Assembly (NCBI RefSeq): GCF_049446155.1 | Contig: NZ_JBMSEE010000001.1 | Coordinates: forward strand, 682,001 to 746,000 | Direction of reading: 5' to 3' | Source of the DNA: Rivibacter sp049446155 | Lineage (GTDB): Bacteria > Pseudomonadota > Gammaproteobacteria > Burkholderiales > Burkholderiaceae_C | Length of the DNA: 64,000 nucleotides | Shown: one piece after another, positions 1-8,573 of the stretch | Layout of the letters: every line of letters begins with the position of its first letter | How positions within the stretch are numbered: position 1 is the stretch's first letter | Notes under the pieces: model-generated | What the model was told of the DNA's origin: nothing | What the model saw: only the letters and a program-made list of their open reading frames with translations | Databases searched by the model: none | Program-made: the position numbers and the translations under genes

Positions 1-2462
1 TGCTGGCTGGGGAAGGCCTGCTCGAACGCGGCGATGATGGTCGACGGATCGAAGCCGGCACCGGCGCTCAGGCTCGTCGGCAGGCCGGTGGCGCGCGGCC
101 CGTTGGCGAGCAGCTTCGAATGCAGGTAGTTGCACTGCGTGCCGTTGGCCTGGTAGGCGCTGGCGAGTCCGATGCCGGCGAGCGGCGGTCCGCCTTGCGA
201 GACCGGATCGCTCGAGCTTTGTGGCCCCATCTGGTTGAAGCTGGTGCCGGCCTCGATGTAGCTCTCGATCTGGTCGATCCAGCCGACGATGTCGTTCTTG
301 ACGGCGTCGAACGCGCCGATCAGGGCCTTGGGCACCTGGTCGGCGACGCCGGCCTGCAGGTTGGTCAGGCTCTCGCTCAGGTAGTAGCGCACCACCTGCT
401 TGGTGAGCAGCACGTCGTCCCAGTCGAACAGCATGCGCAGCCACTTGACCGCGGTCTCGACCGCGTCGACCACGTCCTTCGCCAGCGCGGCCACCGCCTG
501 CAGGAAGACCTCGATGCAATCGCCCACCTCGGCCAACGTCTTCAGCACGAAGTGCTTCACCTCCTGGCCGATCGTGACGGCCACGTAGACCAGGCCGTCG
601 GCGATGGAGACCGCGAGCTTCTCGAGGTCGTCGATGACGTTGCGAAAGAAGTTGCAGATGTCGCCCCAGATGTCGGACAGCACGCTGCCGGTCGCGGCCG
701 CCTGCAGCTGCGCCGCTTCCGCGGCGCCGAGGTCGCGGCACATGCCCGCGCTGCGCCTGAAGTCGACTTCCCACGCGCGGTGGCGGATCGGGCTGCGGGC
801 CGCCGCGGCCGGCCCGGCGGGTCCGAGCGCGGCCCCATGCATCGCCACCGCCGCCTGGCCCAGCGCCTGCGCGCGCTGCGCCAGTTCATCGGCATCGCTC
901 GGCGACACCGAGGCCGGGATCAGCCCGGCCGCCTGCATCGTCGTGCCGTTCACCGCAAAGCTCGGATCCTGGCCGGCCAGGCGCTGGTGGGCGCGCAGAT
1001 CGGCGCGATAGCCGCCGCGCGTGCCGAGCCCTGCGGCAGAGACTTGAAGTGCCGGCGACACCAGCGAGGCGGCCTCGACCGCCACCGTCACGCGCCCTTG
1101 CATGTCGCTCACGACGGTGGCCGGCGCATCGACGCCGACGTGATAGGCGAGGCTGTTGATCACCGCCACGCAGGGCCGGTCGGCGCTGACCTCGACCACC
1201 TGGCCGGGCAGCATCATGCCGTTCGCATCGGTGGTGACGAACTCGGTGCAGTAGCTCGCGCTGTCGGCCAGCGGCTGGCCGTCGGGCGCCGGCGTGGCGA
1301 TCGCCTGCTGGAACCAGTTGCCCTGCTGCACCTGCTGACACAGGTGGTTGACGTTGCCTCGCAGGTCGTAGAACAGCAGCTCGGGTCCGGCACCCATCGA
1401 CCACGGACAGGTGAGGCTCGCCACGTTGTTGCCCAGTTGCACCCAGGGCTCGAAGCCGACGGCCTGCGTCGTGCCTGCCGCCTGGCGCAGCAGCCACAGG
1501 CGCTGTTGTGCGTCGTCGACTGCGAAGACCATGGCCAGCCCCTGCTGCGCCTGGCCCACGGCCACGCCGATCACGCCGCCGGGCTGCTGGTCGCCGCCGG
1601 TGAGCGCGACGCCACTGGGCGAGGGGCCGTCGTAGCCGCTCACCAGATAGAGCTGCCAGTCGGTGCTCAGCAGCAAGAAGCCGGGCTCCTGCGCGGCGCC
1701 GCTCGGCAAGGCGAACACGCGCTCGGCGCTGAGCGGGCCCAGGCCGAGCTGTTGCGTCGCCGGCGTGCCCTGCAAGACCAGCTCGCCGCCGGTGACCGTG
1801 CCGCCCTGGAAGGAGATCGCGCTGCCGTCGATCACGGCGACCGTCATCTGGTTGCCGCCGTAGCCGGGGAGCAACCGGTACGAAGCCGTCGCGCTTTGCA
1901 CCGGCTGCATCCACACCGGCACCCAGTGGCCGCTGCCGCCCTGCGCCACGATCACGAAGGTGGGCGGCGAAAGGGCCGTGGTGATGCCGTAGAAGTAGCA
2001 GGTGCCCGAGGCGTCGACGAAGGCATCGGTCTGGCTCATCTTGCCCAGGGCGTCGGCGAGACTGGGGTCGAAGATCATCGGCCCCCATTGATTCGCGACC
2101 GTGCGCTGCATGCCCACGACCTGGTTGCCCTGCGCGGCCGGATAGTGGACCAGGGCATACAGCGTCGAGCCCTGGTAGAAGCTCACCAGCTTCTGGATCG
2201 CTGCCTGCGCGGGCGCACTGTCGACCGGCACCTCCTCGTGGTTCCAGCCCGAGCCCGACGCGGGGTCGGGGAAGAAGCGCATCAGCGTGTTCTGGTTGCT
2301 CACCGTGACGAGCTCGGTCACCGGCTGCTCGCCGCTGCGGTTTTGCACCGCCTCGAAACAGCCGGCGACCGATTGCGCGATCGGCGGCAGCATGACCTGC
2401 AGGCGGTCCTCGATCAGGTTGTCGTTGGCCTGCAGGTTCGTCGCGACCGGTGATGTCGACAT
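1..2462 (-). CDS. Large unrecognised beta-propeller-like protein (C-terminus outside window)
   Basis: The gene starts at an ATG at 2462 behind a strong ribosome site (GGAGGGG, about 7 bases upstream) and is still open at base 1, so at least 820 residues are encoded and the end is missing. Residues about 40-370 carry Gly/Trp/Tyr-rich repeats with alternating hydrophobic strands (for example STLYALVHY, FLLLSTDWQLYLVSG, AQQRLWLLRQ), which looks like a beta-propeller of the lectin kind. Residues about 380-460 resemble an Ig-like strand domain. About 540 onward is mostly helical and acidic, with a stretch rich in Val, Ala and Asp. No signal peptide or membrane segment is visible in the part seen. 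I do not recognise the family, so no function is assigned. A long open frame on the opposite strand (120-2453) is its mirror and is not a gene. Confidence 0.8.
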   Translation of the reverse strand, partial: MSTSPVATNLQANDNLIEDRLQVMLPPIAQSVAGCFEAVQNRSGEQPVTELVTVSNQNTLMRFFPDPASGSGWNHEEVPVDSAPAQAAIQKLVSFYQGSTLYALVHYPAAQGNQVVGMQRTVANQWGPMIFDPSLADALGKMSQTDAFVDASGTCYFYGITTALSPPTFVIVAQGGSGHWVPVWMQPVQSATASYRLLPGYGGNQMTVAVIDGSAISFQGGTVTGGELVLQGTPATQQLGLGPLSAERVFALPSGAAQEPGFLLLSTDWQLYLVSGYDGPSPSGVALTGGDQQPGGVIGVAVGQAQQGLAMVFAVDDAQQRLWLLRQAAGTTQAVGFEPWVQLGNNVASLTCPWSMGAGPELLFYDLRGNVNHLCQQVQQGNWFQQAIATPAPDGQPLADSASYCTEFVTTDANGMMLPGQVVEVSADRPCVAVINSLAYHVGVDAPATVVSDMQGRVTVAVEAASLVSPALQVSAAGLGTRGGYRADLRAHQRLAGQDPSFAVNGTTMQAAGLIPASVSPSDADELAQRAQALGQAAVAMHGAALGPAGPAAAARSPIRHRAWEVDFRRSAGMCRDLGAAEAAQLQAAATGSVLSDIWGDICNFFRNVIDDLEKLAVSIADGLVYVAVTIGQEVKHFVLKTLAEVGDCIEVFLQAVAALAKDVVDAVETAVKWLRMLFDWDDVLLTKQVVRYYLSESLTNLQAGVADQVPKALIGAFDAVKNDIVGWIDQIESYIEAGTSFNQMGPQSSSDPVSQGGPPLAGIGLASAYQANGTQCNYLHSKLLANGPRATGLPTSLSAGAGFDPSTIIAAFEQAFPSQ

Positions 2463-2694
2463 GGCACGCCCCTCCGTCGAGAGCCGGCCAGGGGATGCGC
2501 AACACGCCTCGGCCGGCGAGGCCAGGGCCTCGAACGGCCCGTCGTCTGCGTGTCCGCCGTCGGCGAACGGCGGTGATTAGCGCGCGCTGCCGCGCGGGGG
2601 TCACTCCTGCTTTCTGTGTAAGGCAGCGTGCGTGCGTAGCCCTTGCGCTCCACTGCTGACACGTTCGGTCGCGCTCGCGCGCGAGCATCGCGCC

Positions 2695-3480
2695 ATGATG
2701 CCCACACCCTCCTGTGCCAAAGCCCTGCCCGCGGTCATCGAGCTGCGCCAGTACACGCTGCATCCCGGCCAGCGCGACGTGCTGGTCGAGCTGTTCGAGC
2801 GCGAGTTCGTGGCGCCCCAGGAGGCACTGGGCCTGCGCGTGCTCGGCACCTGGCGCGACCTCGACGATGCCGACCGCTTCGTCTGGATGCGCGGCTTCGC
2901 CGGCTTGGGCATGCGCGCGCCGGCGCTCGCCGCGTTCTACGACGGGCCGGTGTGGCGCCGTCATCGCGACGCTGCGAACGCGACGATGATCGACAGCGAC
3001 GATGTGCTGCTGCTGCGCCCGCTGCCTTCGCCGGGCGTGGCGAGCGAGGACTGGGACAGCGCCCGCCGCGCACCGCTGATCACCACGACCCTGTGCTTCC
3101 TGCCGCGGCTGGCCGACGAAGGCCGCATCGCGCGCTTCGAGCGCGAGATTCGCCCGCTGTGGACGCGCGACGGCGCGCGCTGGATCGCCGCGTTCGAGAC
3201 CGAGCCGGCGCGCAACGACTTCCCGCGCCTGCCGGTGCGCGAGGGCATTGCCGTGCTGGCATGGATGGCCGCTTACGCCGATGCGGCGGCGCAGGCCGCG
3301 CACGCTCGCGGCGTCGCCGCGTCGCCCGCCTGGCGCGCGTGGTGCGCCGATCTCGCGCAGGCTCCGCAAACCCTGCGGCTCGCGCCCGCGGGCGGGGCGG
3401 CCGCTCAGGCCGCGGCCAGCCCGCCGTCGACCACGAGCTCGGTGCCGACGGCGTACATCGATTCGTCGCAGGCCAGGTAG
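2695..3480 (+). CDS. NIPSNAP family protein
   Basis: The 261-residue product opens with the hallmark of NIPSNAP proteins (IELRQYTLHPGQRDVLVELF at about residues 15-34), followed by a second ferredoxin-like alpha/beta half around residues 120-215. NIPSNAP proteins are small dimeric-barrel proteins whose bacterial biochemical role is mostly unknown. I chose the ATG at 2695 because the conserved core begins shortly after it; an in-frame ATG at 2698 is equally possible, and upstream starts add only a low-complexity leader. The last 76 bases overlap the end of the convergent SDR gene, so the C-terminal 25 residues (Ala/Ser-rich) are probably a dispensable tail. Confidence 0.75.
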   Translation: MMPTPSCAKALPAVIELRQYTLHPGQRDVLVELFEREFVAPQEALGLRVLGTWRDLDDADRFVWMRGFAGLGMRAPALAAFYDGPVWRRHRDAANATMIDSDDVLLLRPLPSPGVASEDWDSARRAPLITTTLCFLPRLADEGRIARFEREIRPLWTRDGARWIAAFETEPARNDFPRLPVREGIAVLAWMAAYADAAAQAAHARGVAASPAWRAWCADLAQAPQTLRLAPAGGAAAQAAASPPSTTSSVPTAYIDSSQAR

Positions 3481-4142
3481 ACCACCGCATCGGCAATCTC
3501 GAGCGGCTCGCCGAGCCGGCGCGCCGGCACCTGGGCCGCGATCGAGGCGCGCGCGGCGTCGTGGGCGCGATCGTTCGGCGCGGCAGGCATCGCCACCAGG
3601 CCCGGGCTCAGCATGTTGATGCGGATGCCCTGGCCGATCAGCTCGACGGCCAGGCTGCGCGCCAGGGCCATCAGCGCCGCGCGCCCGGCCGCGAAGACGC
3701 TGGCGTACGGCATGCCCGTATGGCCGCCGAAGGTCGTGTTGATCACCACCGACGACGGACGGCGCAGCAGCGGCAGCAGCGTCCTGAGCAGGAAGAAGGG
3801 CCCTCTCACGTTGGCGGCGATCTCGTGATCGAACGCTGCCTCGTCCCAGGTGTTCAGCGGCGCGAGCCGCACCGCGGCCAGGTTGACGAACAGCACGTCG
3901 AGGCCGCCGCAGTCGTCGGCGACACGCTCAGCCAGCCGTTGCTGGTCGGCGGCGATGCTGGCGTCCAGGCACCACGCGCAGCCGTGCGGGCCGAGCTCGC
4001 GGCGCAGCTTCTCGACGGCGTCGGCGACGGTGCCGGTCACGTGGGTTCGCGCGCCCTCGTCGATGAAGCGTCGCGCCGTCGCGAGGCCGATGCCGCTGGT
4101 GCCGTTGGTGATCAGCGCGCGCTTGTCCTTGAGTCGGTCCAT
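3405..4142 (-). CDS. SDR-family protein with altered catalytic residues
   Basis: This 245-residue protein has the classical short-chain dehydrogenase fold: an N-terminal TNGTSGIGLA in place of TGxxxGIG, an LFVNLAA in place of NNAG, and a C-terminal VVDGGLAA. The catalytic YxxxK motif is changed: in the segment ASVFAAGRAAL (bases about 3675-3705) Phe stands where Tyr is expected (codon at 3693-3695) and Arg where Lys is expected (codon at 3681-3683). The catalytic Ser position reads NTTFGG. Known SDR chemistry needs Tyr and Lys, so this is either a pseudoenzyme that may still bind a nucleotide or an enzyme with a different mechanism. It converges on, and overlaps, the NIPSNAP gene. Confidence 0.85.
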   Translation of the reverse strand: MDRLKDKRALITNGTSGIGLATARRFIDEGARTHVTGTVADAVEKLRRELGPHGCAWCLDASIAADQQRLAERVADDCGGLDVLFVNLAAVRLAPLNTWDEAAFDHEIAANVRGPFFLLRTLLPLLRRPSSVVINTTFGGHTGMPYASVFAAGRAALMALARSLAVELIGQGIRINMLSPGLVAMPAAPNDRAHDAARASIAAQVPARRLGEPLEIADAVVYLACDESMYAVGTELVVDGGLAAA

Positions 4143-4326
4143 GGCGCGAATCTAGGCACGCAAGGCCGCGCCGCCTATCGGCGCGATCGACACGCGCCTC
4201 TCGGCAATCCGCCCATGCCGACCACGGCCGGCAGGCCGGGCGGATGCTGGCTGCTCTGTTGGCGAGAAGACATTCTTGCGGCGCGCCCCGGCTCCAGGAT
4301 TCGCCGACGCCACCACGGGAGACGAC

Positions 4327-5490
4327 ATGCGCAGCGCAACCCTGCCCGCCACGGCCCTCGGGCCCTGTTCGCGCCGCCACGCGCTGGGCCTGTTGTCGTC
4401 GATCGCGCTATGCGGCTTTGCGCGCGGCGCGACACCCGAGGCCCTGCGCCTCGGCCAGACCGGCATGCTCTCCGGGCCGATCGGCGATCTCGGCCTGGCC
4501 ATGGCCCAGGGCGCGAGCGCCTGCTTTGTCGCCGTCAACGGCCAGGGCGGCGTCGGCGGCCGCCCGATCGAGCTGACCACGCTCGACGATGGCTATGACG
4601 CCGCGCGCGCGCTCGCCAACGTCGAGCGCCTGATGGCCGATCGCTCGCTGCTGGCGCTGTTCGGCTGCATGGGTACGCCGACGGTCGAGGCGATGATGCC
4701 CAAGGTTCTCGCCTCGGGCATCCCGTTCTTCGCGCCGTACACCGGCGCCTTGTCGGCTCGGCCCAAGGGAGCGCGCAACGTGTTCAACGTGCGGCCGAGC
4801 TACCCCGACGAGGCGGAGCGGCTCATCGAGCATGTCGCGACCATCGGGCTCAAGCGCATCGCGGTGGCCTACCAGAACAATGCCTTCGGCAAGGAGATCT
4901 GGGAGGGCGCGCGCGCCGCGCTCGAGCGCCGCGGCCTGGCATCCGTCGCCACGGCGACCGTCGAGACCGATGCGTCCGACGCCGCCGAAGCAGCGGCGCG
5001 GATCGTTTCGGTGCAGCCCGAGGCGGTGCTCGCCGGCGTCGCGGGCAAGCCGACGGTCGCGCTCGTGAAGGCGCTGCGATCGCAGCGCCGCGGCCTGCCG
5101 ATCTACGCCCTGTCGGTCTTCGGCGCCGGCTCGACCATCGATGCGCTCGGCGACGACGCCGTCGGCATCACCGTCTCGCAAGTGGTGCCGTACCCGATGG
5201 GCTCCACCGTCCCGATCGTGCGCGACTTCCGCCGCGACTGGCTCGCCGCGGGGCACGCGCCCGAATTCAACCACACGGCGCTCGAGGGCTACATCAACGC
5301 GCGCATCTTCGTCGACGTGCTCCGCCGCATCGGCGGCGAGATCACGCGATCGGCGCTGATCGACGCCGCGTGGTCCATGAAGCACCACGACGCCGGCGGC
5401 TTCAGGGTCGGCTTCAGCGAACCGGGGCGCAGCGCCTCGCGCTACATCGACATGTCGATGGTGCAAAAGGGCGGCAAGTTCCTGCGCTGA
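4327..5490 (+). CDS. ABC transporter substrate-binding protein (branched-chain amino acid type)
   Basis: The 387-residue product is a type 1 periplasmic binding protein of the LivJ/LivK kind. It starts with an export signal containing a twin arginine and a hydrophobic core (SRRHALGLLSSIALCGFARG), followed by the family start LRLGQTGMLSGPIGDLG and two alpha/beta lobes. Start 4327 has a GGGAG site 7 bases upstream. Such proteins capture amino acids, amides or aromatic acids in the periplasm for an ABC permease. No permease or ATPase gene lies next to it, so it is an orphan: it may serve a distant transporter or act as a sensor. The ligand cannot be read from sequence. Confidence 0.85.
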   Translation: MRSATLPATALGPCSRRHALGLLSSIALCGFARGATPEALRLGQTGMLSGPIGDLGLAMAQGASACFVAVNGQGGVGGRPIELTTLDDGYDAARALANVERLMADRSLLALFGCMGTPTVEAMMPKVLASGIPFFAPYTGALSARPKGARNVFNVRPSYPDEAERLIEHVATIGLKRIAVAYQNNAFGKEIWEGARAALERRGLASVATATVETDASDAAEAAARIVSVQPEAVLAGVAGKPTVALVKALRSQRRGLPIYALSVFGAGSTIDALGDDAVGITVSQVVPYPMGSTVPIVRDFRRDWLAAGHAPEFNHTALEGYINARIFVDVLRRIGGEITRSALIDAAWSMKHHDAGGFRVGFSEPGRSASRYIDMSMVQKGGKFLR

Positions 5491-5533
5491 GGTTGGCGCC
5501 GGCGCAAGTGCGTCGGCGATTCATTGGATGCGA

Positions 5534-5633
5534 GCGGCGCGCCCTCGGCCAGAGCAGCGCAACGCAGTCGACGCGCAAGCGTCGACCGCCACGGCATGAC
5601 CCCCCGCCGGGGACCGCCTGCCGCGAATGCGCG
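5534..5633. repeat. Dispersed intergenic repeat, copy A, with hairpin
   Basis: About 100 bases between two convergent genes are close to 90 percent identical to 14022-14120. Inside is a perfect stem GTCGACGC / GCGTCGAC (5567-5574 and 5579-5586) closed by a GCAA tetraloop. In the other copy both arms have changed together (GTCGGCGC / GCGCCGAC), so the pairing is conserved. A REP-like element or transcription end structure is likely. Confidence 0.8.
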
Positions 5634-5635
5634 AC

Positions 5636-6352
5636 CTACCCGCGCGCCGAGGCGTCGTGAGACGCGGCCTGCAGGCCTTCCATCGACAGCACGGACAGCA
5701 CGCCGTATTCGAGCTTGATGAGACCCGCCTCCTCGAACTCGCGCAGCGCGCGGTTCACCACCTGGCGCGAGAGGCCGCACAGGTAGCCGATCTCTTCCTG
5801 CGTGATCGCGATGCGCGTGCCGCTGCCCGGGTTGAGCGTCGGGTTGAAGACCTCGAGCAGGCAATGCGCCAGGCGCGATTCAGGCGGCGTCAGCCGGTCG
5901 TGCTCGAGCGCGCTCATCAGCTGGCCGAGCCGACTCGCCAGGTGTTCGGCGAGGAAGCGGTTGAACGCCGCGCTGCTGGCCGACAGCCAGTCGAAGGTGG
6001 CGCGCGAAATGCACAGGATGTGCGACTCGCGCAGCGCCGTGGCGTCGTACATGCGCTGCCGCGAGGGCCACAGCATCGAGCCCTCGCCGAACCAGCCGCC
6101 GGCGGTGATGGCGGCATACGACATCGTCCGGCCCTCGCTCGAGACGGTGTAGACCTTGACGATGCCTTCGACGACGCCGTACCAGTGCTCGACCGCCTCT
6201 CCGCGCCTCGCGAGATAGGCGCCGGCGCCAACGACCCTCTCGCTCGACTCCTGCTCGACGCGCTGCAATTGGTCGGGCGTCAGCGAAGCGACCCAGCTCG
6301 ACCTACGCAGCATCCGCCTTGCGGCCTCGCTGGCTGTGTGACTTCCATGCAT
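5636..6352 (-). CDS. Crp/Fnr family transcription regulator
   Basis: The 238-residue protein has an N-terminal cyclic-nucleotide-binding-type beta barrel (about residues 20-135, with the GxFGE-like WFGEGSML) and a C-terminal winged helix (about 165-230) whose recognition region reads ITQEEIGYLCGLSRQVVNRALREFEEAG, typical of Crp/Fnr regulators. There are no Fnr-type cysteine clusters at the N-terminus, so oxygen sensing by an iron-sulfur cluster is unlikely; the effector is unknown. It stands alone, convergent with the binding-protein gene and transcribed away from the LysR region. Confidence 0.9.
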   Translation of the reverse strand: MHGSHTASEAARRMLRRSSWVASLTPDQLQRVEQESSERVVGAGAYLARRGEAVEHWYGVVEGIVKVYTVSSEGRTMSYAAITAGGWFGEGSMLWPSRQRMYDATALRESHILCISRATFDWLSASSAAFNRFLAEHLASRLGQLMSALEHDRLTPPESRLAHCLLEVFNPTLNPGSGTRIAITQEEIGYLCGLSRQVVNRALREFEEAGLIKLEYGVLSVLSMEGLQAASHDASARG

Positions 6353-6596
6353 GACTGCTGGCCGGCACGCTGGCCGGAACTCGGACTGAGTTTGACATCA
6401 GGCCCGTCGATGCGACGAGCCGGTGAAACCACCCGATTCCGGCAACTGCTTCCGGGAATCCGGAGGTACTGCCTTCCCAGCTGGGACCCGCGTACTGTAC
6501 GCCCGCGACGCGGCCGTCCAGCGCGGTCGGCCCCTCCCATGTCGGCGGGCAGGCGCGCGAGCGCACGCACGCCTCAGCGCGCCGGGCGTCGCGCGT

Positions 6597-7478
6597 TCAC
6601 GGCTGGGCGGCGGGCTCGCCGCCCAGCCGCTCGATCGTCAGGTCGAGCAAGGCGCGCAGGCGACGCAGCTGCCGCAAGTCGCGGTGGTAGCCGATCCAGA
6701 CATCGCGACCCGGCGGCGGCGGGTCGCAGTCGATCCGCTCGATGCCCTTCACGCTGTCGCCGAGCGGCCGAGGCAGCACGGCCAGCCCCACGCCCGCGGC
6801 GCACATGCGCGCCTGGACCTCGCGGCTGTTGCTCGAGAACGCAACGTGCGCACGGGGCAGCAGCTTCTTCAGCCAGCGCGCATCGGGAAACTCGCTGAAG
6901 GCGCTGTCGAGCGCGATCAGCGCACAACCCGCCCCGTCGCCGAGTCGCGGCGCGCGCAGGCCCTTGGGGCGGTACAGGCCATACCCGATGTGCATCAGCT
7001 TGCGCTGGATCACGCCCGCTTCGTCGAAGGCGCGAATGCGAAACACGAGATCGGCCTCGCGCCGCGCGAGGTTGAACAGCCGCGCGTCGGTGACCAGCTC
7101 GATCGAAACGCCCGGATGCGTCTTCGAGAACTCGGCGAAGACCGGCGTCAGCATGTGGCTGCCGAACCAGTCCGAGGACGACACGCGCAACGTGCCTTCG
7201 AGCTGCGTGTCCTGGCCGCCCAGCACGCGATCCAGCGCCAGCGCCTCGGCTTCCATGCGCTCGGCATGGACCAGCAGGGTCGTTCCTTCATCCGTGAGCA
7301 CAAGGCCTTCGGGCCCGCGCTGGAACAGCGCGTGGCCGAGCTGACCTTCGAGCACGCGCAGGCGTCGGCCCATCGTGGGCTGGCTTTGACCGATGGCGCG
7401 CGCAGCGCCGCCGAGGGTGCGGGCGCGCGCAATGGCCAGGAAGATCCTGATGTCGTTCCAGTCCACGGGTCGACCCAT
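6597..7478 (-). CDS. LysR family transcription regulator
   Basis: The 293-residue product has the N-terminal winged helix of LysR regulators (residues 5-65, GGAARAIGQSQPTMGRRLRVLEGQLG) and a C-terminal substrate-binding fold. It is divergent from the oxidoreductase gene at 7572 with about 90 bases between them, the usual arrangement in which a LysR protein controls its neighbour. The start ATG (7476-7478) lies inside a palindrome (7477-7490) that may be its own operator. Confidence 0.9.
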   Translation of the reverse strand: MGRPVDWNDIRIFLAIARARTLGGAARAIGQSQPTMGRRLRVLEGQLGHALFQRGPEGLVLTDEGTTLLVHAERMEAEALALDRVLGGQDTQLEGTLRVSSSDWFGSHMLTPVFAEFSKTHPGVSIELVTDARLFNLARREADLVFRIRAFDEAGVIQRKLMHIGYGLYRPKGLRAPRLGDGAGCALIALDSAFSEFPDARWLKKLLPRAHVAFSSNSREVQARMCAAGVGLAVLPRPLGDSVKGIERIDCDPPPPGRDVWIGYHRDLRQLRRLRALLDLTIERLGGEPAAQP

Positions 7479-7490
7479 TCATTTATGAAT
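7477..7490. promoter_or_regulatory. Palindrome at LysR start, candidate operator
   Basis: ATTCAT-TT-ATGAAT is a perfect inverted repeat in an AT-rich patch of otherwise GC-rich DNA, overlapping the LysR start codon. The position fits an autoregulatory site; function is inferred. Confidence 0.45.
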
Positions 7491-7543
7491 GGCGTGAGCT
7501 CACTGGCGTCAATTTACATGCAATCGTGAAGCGCCAAGAATTC

Positions 7544-7553
7544 ATCCATGGAT
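7544..7553. promoter_or_regulatory. Palindrome ahead of the oxidoreductase gene
   Basis: ATCCATGGAT is a perfect 10-base palindrome about 20 bases before the chosen start of the divergent oxidoreductase gene. It could be part of the LysR binding region. Short palindromes arise by chance, so this is weak. Confidence 0.3.
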
Positions 7554-7571
7554 CAACGAAAGGCAGCCCCC

Positions 7572-8573
7572 ATGAACGCCAACGACACCATGCAGGCCCT
7601 CGTTCTCGAGGCCGTCGACCAGGCCTTCGTGCCGCGCACGCTGGCGCGGCCGATCGCAGGCCCCGGCCAGGTGCTGGTGCGCATCGCCGCCAGCGGCGTC
7701 AATCCGCTCGACTCGAAGATCCGCGCCGGCAAGGCGGCTCATGCCAGGCAGGCGCTGCCGGCCGTGCTGGGCATGGACATGGCCGGCGTCGTCGAGGCCG
7801 TGGGCGCGGGCGTCGAGCGCTTTCGCGTCGGCGACGAGGTCTACGGGCTGGTCGGCGGGGTCGGCGGACTGCAGGGCACCCTGGCCGAGTTCGCCGCCGT
7901 CGATGCGGACCTGCTGGCACGCAAGCCTGCCAGCCTGTCGATGCGCGAGGCGGCGGCCTTGCCGTTGATCGCGATCACCGCCTGGGAAGGCCTGGTCGAC
8001 CGCGCCCGGGCGCACGCCGGGCAACGGGTGCTGGTGCATGGCGGCGCGGGCGGCGTCGGTCATGTGGCGGTGCAGCTGGCCGTGGCCCTGGGTGCGCAGG
8101 TCTTCGCGACGGTGCGCCCCGAGCAGGCCGAGCTCGTGCGCGGCTTCGGCGCGACGCCGATCGACCACACGTCGACGTCCGTTGAGGCCTATGTGCAGCA
8201 GCACACGGGCGCACAAGGATTCGATGTCATCTACGACACGGTCGGCGGACCGGTGCTGGATGCGTCCTTCGCCGCGGCCCGGCCCTATGTCGGTCATGTC
8301 GTGAGCTGCCTGGGCTGGGGCACGCACGCGCTGGCGCCGCTGTCCTTCCGCTCGGCCACCTACTCGGGCGTGTTCACCCTGCTGCCGATGCTCACCGGCC
8401 AAGGCCGGGCGAACCACGGGCGCATCCTCGAGGCCGTTGCCGAGCTCGTGGATGCGGGTCGCCTGCGGCCGCTGCTTGACGAGCGGCGCTTCTCGTTCGA
8501 CGCCGCCTTGCAGGCCCACCAACGCGTCGAGTCGGGGCAGGCGCGCGGCAAGGTGGTCGTCGAACTGTCCTAG
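7572..8573 (+). CDS. Zinc-less alcohol dehydrogenase / quinone oxidoreductase family protein
   Basis: This 333-residue member of the MDR superfamily has the N-terminal GroES-like fold (SGVNPLDSKIRAGK, VLGMDMAGVVEAVG) and a Rossmann domain with the NADPH motif VHGGAGGVGHVAVQLA at about residues 150-165. No structural-zinc cysteines are visible, which points to the quinone oxidoreductase-like branch that reduces enones or quinones with NADPH. The ATG at 7572 is preferred because GAAAGG lies about 10 bases upstream; 7548 would add eight residues. It is divergent from a LysR gene that probably regulates it, and its stop codon overlaps the stop of the convergent large oxidoreductase gene by four bases. 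Confidence 0.85.
   Translation: MNANDTMQALVLEAVDQAFVPRTLARPIAGPGQVLVRIAASGVNPLDSKIRAGKAAHARQALPAVLGMDMAGVVEAVGAGVERFRVGDEVYGLVGGVGGLQGTLAEFAAVDADLLARKPASLSMREAAALPLIAITAWEGLVDRARAHAGQRVLVHGGAGGVGHVAVQLAVALGAQVFATVRPEQAELVRGFGATPIDHTSTSVEAYVQQHTGAQGFDVIYDTVGGPVLDASFAAARPYVGHVVSCLGWGTHALAPLSFRSATYSGVFTLLPMLTGQGRANHGRILEAVAELVDAGRLRPLLDERRFSFDAALQAHQRVESGQARGKVVVELS

Noticed and set aside
120..2453. Long plus-strand open frame of 777 codons
   Set aside because: It is the mirror of the leftward gene 1-2462, which has a good ribosome site and protein-like composition; the plus-strand translation is Arg/His/Ala-rich without any domain.
2461..2474. GGCACG-like sequence near 2464 as a further sigma-54 core
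   Set aside because: No TTGC at the right distance.
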